Positions 6,304 through 7,129 of a stretch of 7,129 bases of DNA are shown here, piece after piece (positions within the stretch are counted from its first letter, which is position 1; every line of letters begins with the position of its first letter). The notes below the pieces were generated by a model, which ran no database searches, was not told the origin of the DNA, and saw nothing but the letters and a program-made list of their open reading frames with translations. This DNA is from an uncultured Pseudomonadota bacterium. GTDB lineage: Bacteria > Pseudomonadota > Gammaproteobacteria > Burkholderiales > SCOH01. The stretch lies in NCBI GenBank assembly GCA_937863215.1, contig CALMFQ010000424.1:1-7129 (forward strand), written 5' to 3'. A program made the translations under genes and the position numbers.

Positions 6304-6323
6304 TTGTAATCGTTCGATTACAA
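6304..6323. promoter_or_regulatory. Perfect 20-bp palindrome, probable operator of the toxin-antitoxin operon
   Basis: TTGTAATCG (6304-6312), a TT centre and CGATTACAA (6315-6323) form a perfect inverted repeat ending 7 bp before the toxin ATG. Type II antitoxins with an HTH domain commonly repress their own operon from such palindromes. The right half contains TACAAT (6319-6324), a good -10-like hexamer whose expected transcription start would be at about 6331, the toxin ATG. No good -35 is seen at 16-18 bp. Binding of the antitoxin here would block this promoter, which is an inference. Confidence 0.7.
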
Positions 6324-6330
6324 TTTGACC

Positions 6331-6627
6331 ATGTATACGGTCTATCAACTCCCTGAATTCGCTACCTGGCTGACCGATATCAAGGATGGCATGACTCGGC
6401 GCCGATTGGCTCGCCGCCTGGAAAAAGCCCAACATGGCAACCTGGGCGATATCAAGGCAGTGGGTGAAGGTGTATGGGAAATGCGCGAGTTTTTTGGTCC
6501 CGGCTGGCGTATGTACTATGTGCAGCGTGGAGATGTAGTGATCGTAATGCTGGGCGGGGGAGACAAATCCTCGCAGTCCGCCGACATAACCCAGGCCATT
6601 GCCTTGGCAGCTACTCTAGGAGAGTAA
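6331..6627 (+). CDS. Type II toxin, RelE/HigB-like (HI1419 family addiction module killer protein)
   Basis: The protein has 98 residues from the ATG at 6331. A TTG two codons upstream (6325) lies beside the operator palindrome and is less likely. Motifs match the short RelE-superfamily killer proteins of the HI1419 type: an Arg-rich helix RRRLARRLEKAQHGNLGD (23-40), GVWEMR (47-52), GPGWRMYY (57-64) and GGGDKSSQ (75-82), then an Ile/Ala-rich C-terminal helix. Members of the superfamily usually cleave mRNA, often on ribosomes, and this activity is inferred by family. It comes first in a two-gene operon with its antitoxin 3 bp downstream, the order found in HigBA and HI1419/HI1420 modules. There is no Shine-Dalgarno sequence before the ATG, which fits a leaderless or weakly translated message and would keep toxin output low. 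The gene appears intact. Confidence 0.93.
   Translation: MYTVYQLPEFATWLTDIKDGMTRRRLARRLEKAQHGNLGDIKAVGEGVWEMREFFGPGWRMYYVQRGDVVIVMLGGGDKSSQSADITQAIALAATLGE
6618..6624 (+). promoter_or_regulatory. Strong ribosome binding site of the antitoxin gene
   Basis: AGGAGAG inside the last codons of the toxin gene stands 6 bases before the antitoxin ATG at 6631. It contrasts with the toxin gene, which has no visible Shine-Dalgarno sequence, so more antitoxin than toxin is expected per message. Confidence 0.8.
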
Positions 6628-6630
6628 ATC

Positions 6631-6957
6631 ATGACCCGTAAAATCATCAAACTGTCGGAACTGCCCGCCTTCGATATGGCCGAACACCTGCCCGACGAGC
6701 AAGCCATTGCGGAATATCTGACCATTGTGCTGGAAGAAAACGATCCTGCCGCCTTGGCCGATGCGCTGGGCACGGTTGCCCGGGCTCGCGGCATGACTGA
6801 TATCGCCAAAGCCTCTGGCATTACGCGCGAGGCGCTGTACAAGGCACTGCGTCCCAACGCAAACCCCCGCTTCGACACCATCAGCCGGGTTTGTGCTGCG
6901 CTGGGCGTCAAGCTGGTGGCACAGCCGATTCATACGCAAGAGGCAACGCATTCGTGA
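6631..6957 (+). CDS. Type II antitoxin, HigA-like HTH protein (HI1420 family)
   Basis: A 108-residue protein from ATG 6631 to TGA 6955-6957, the partner of the upstream toxin. The N-terminal part (FDMAEHLPDEQAIAEYL, 14-30, then an acidic helix LEENDPAALADAL) is typical of the family. A helix-turn-helix follows at about 55-75 with MTDIAKASGITREALYKAL, then NPRFDTISRVCAALGVKL (78-95). The antitoxin should bind and neutralise the toxin and, through its HTH, repress the operon at the upstream palindrome. Both roles are inferred from the family. It starts 3 bp after the toxin stop with a strong Shine-Dalgarno sequence. It is intact and of normal length. Confidence 0.93.
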   Translation: MTRKIIKLSELPAFDMAEHLPDEQAIAEYLTIVLEENDPAALADALGTVARARGMTDIAKASGITREALYKALRPNANPRFDTISRVCAALGVKLVAQPIHTQEATHS

Positions 6958-7129
6958 ACAAGCAACTATAAGCAACTGCGTTGCGAGCGCCTGACCGAAG
7001 CTTCGTGACAGACGGAAGCGCCGCAGGACTTGTAGGGCAAAGCGCAATGAGTTCCCATCTGGCGCCAACCGTGGCACCGCCAGTTAAAGCGCTGGCACAC
7101 CCCTCCCCAGCAATCCCAGCCAAGCCTGC
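6958..7129. other. 172 bp after the antitoxin gene, no gene seen
   Basis: No supported coding region. Just after the stop, AAGCAACT occurs twice 10 bp apart (6960-6967, 6970-6977). A 10-bp palindrome CGAAGCTTCG lies near 6997-7006. There is no intrinsic terminator with a T-run. Confidence 0.5.

Larger units (their letters stand above)
5957..6330. other. About 370-bp region without a confident gene, between algR and the toxin-antitoxin operon
   Basis: I see no supported gene. On the minus strand the frame ending at TAA 6023-6025 reads LPYGLDWMLLGNPIK and then an Ala/Asp/Lys-rich helix-like tail (about 6166-6023). The pattern GLDWMLLG recalls the segment after the helix-turn-helix in many phage-type regulators, so this could be a decayed gene remnant, but this is weak. 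The frame has no Shine-Dalgarno sequence or sensible N-terminus. The region also holds two inverted repeats (6130-6168, 6207-6228) and, at its end, the toxin-antitoxin operator (6304-6323). Confidence 0.6.

Noticed and set aside
6325..6330. TTG start for the toxin
   Set aside because: The ATG at 6331 gives the expected MYTVYQ-like N-terminus, and the TTG adds two residues next to the operator without a ribosome binding site.
6616..7077. 153-codon open frame on the minus strand opposite the antitoxin gene
   Set aside because: The antitoxin on the plus strand has clear family motifs and a ribosome binding site, while this frame has neither.

Overview
The window is GC-rich and strongly codon-biased, and it looks chromosomal. 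Its core is a divergent pair: argH (argininosuccinate lyase) on the minus strand, and an AlgZ/AlgR-type two-component system on the plus strand. The same argH / algZ(fimS)-algR arrangement is known from Pseudomonas aeruginosa. Gene content and protein style suggest a beta- or gammaproteobacterium, and I lean towards a Neisseriales-like betaproteobacterium. That placement is an inference, not a measurement.

Layout. Bases 1-1036 hold the 3' end of a large, probably exported protein. It carries a 12-copy, 18-bp in-frame repeat (Gly/Thr/Ser/Ala) and a C-terminal domain resembling FecR-type or TbpB-like surface proteins, and it is followed by a clean intrinsic terminator. Bases 1208-2632 encode a polytopic membrane protein of the acyltransferase-3 type. 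Its frame has no stop codon of its own and runs 483 bp antisense through the next gene, elaA (GNAT family, minus strand, 2150-2647). Between elaA and argH lies a 100-bp inverted repeat with 24-bp arms. It abuts the argH stop codon and overlaps the elaA Shine-Dalgarno sequence. argH (2756-4156, minus) is 29 bp from the divergent algZ-like kinase gene (4186-5196), which is followed after 4 bp by the algR-like LytTR regulator (GTG start at 5201, stop at 5956).

Downstream of algR, hemC is expected by analogy with Pseudomonas but is not seen. Instead there is about 370 bp without a confident gene, containing several inverted repeats. This is followed by a complete type II toxin-antitoxin operon of the HI1419/HI1420 (RelE-like toxin first, HigA-like antitoxin second) class. 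A perfect 20-bp palindrome stands 7 bp upstream of the toxin ATG. The last 172 bp show no gene.

How the genes work together. ArgH completes arginine synthesis. AlgZ/AlgR is a signalling pair of the type that controls surface and motility genes. The toxin and antitoxin form a self-contained, probably autoregulated accessory module. I found no convincing new multi-gene system. The observations most worth checking are the stop-less acyltransferase gene overlapping elaA, the inverted repeat that could control elaA translation, and the toxin-antitoxin operator with a possibly leaderless start.
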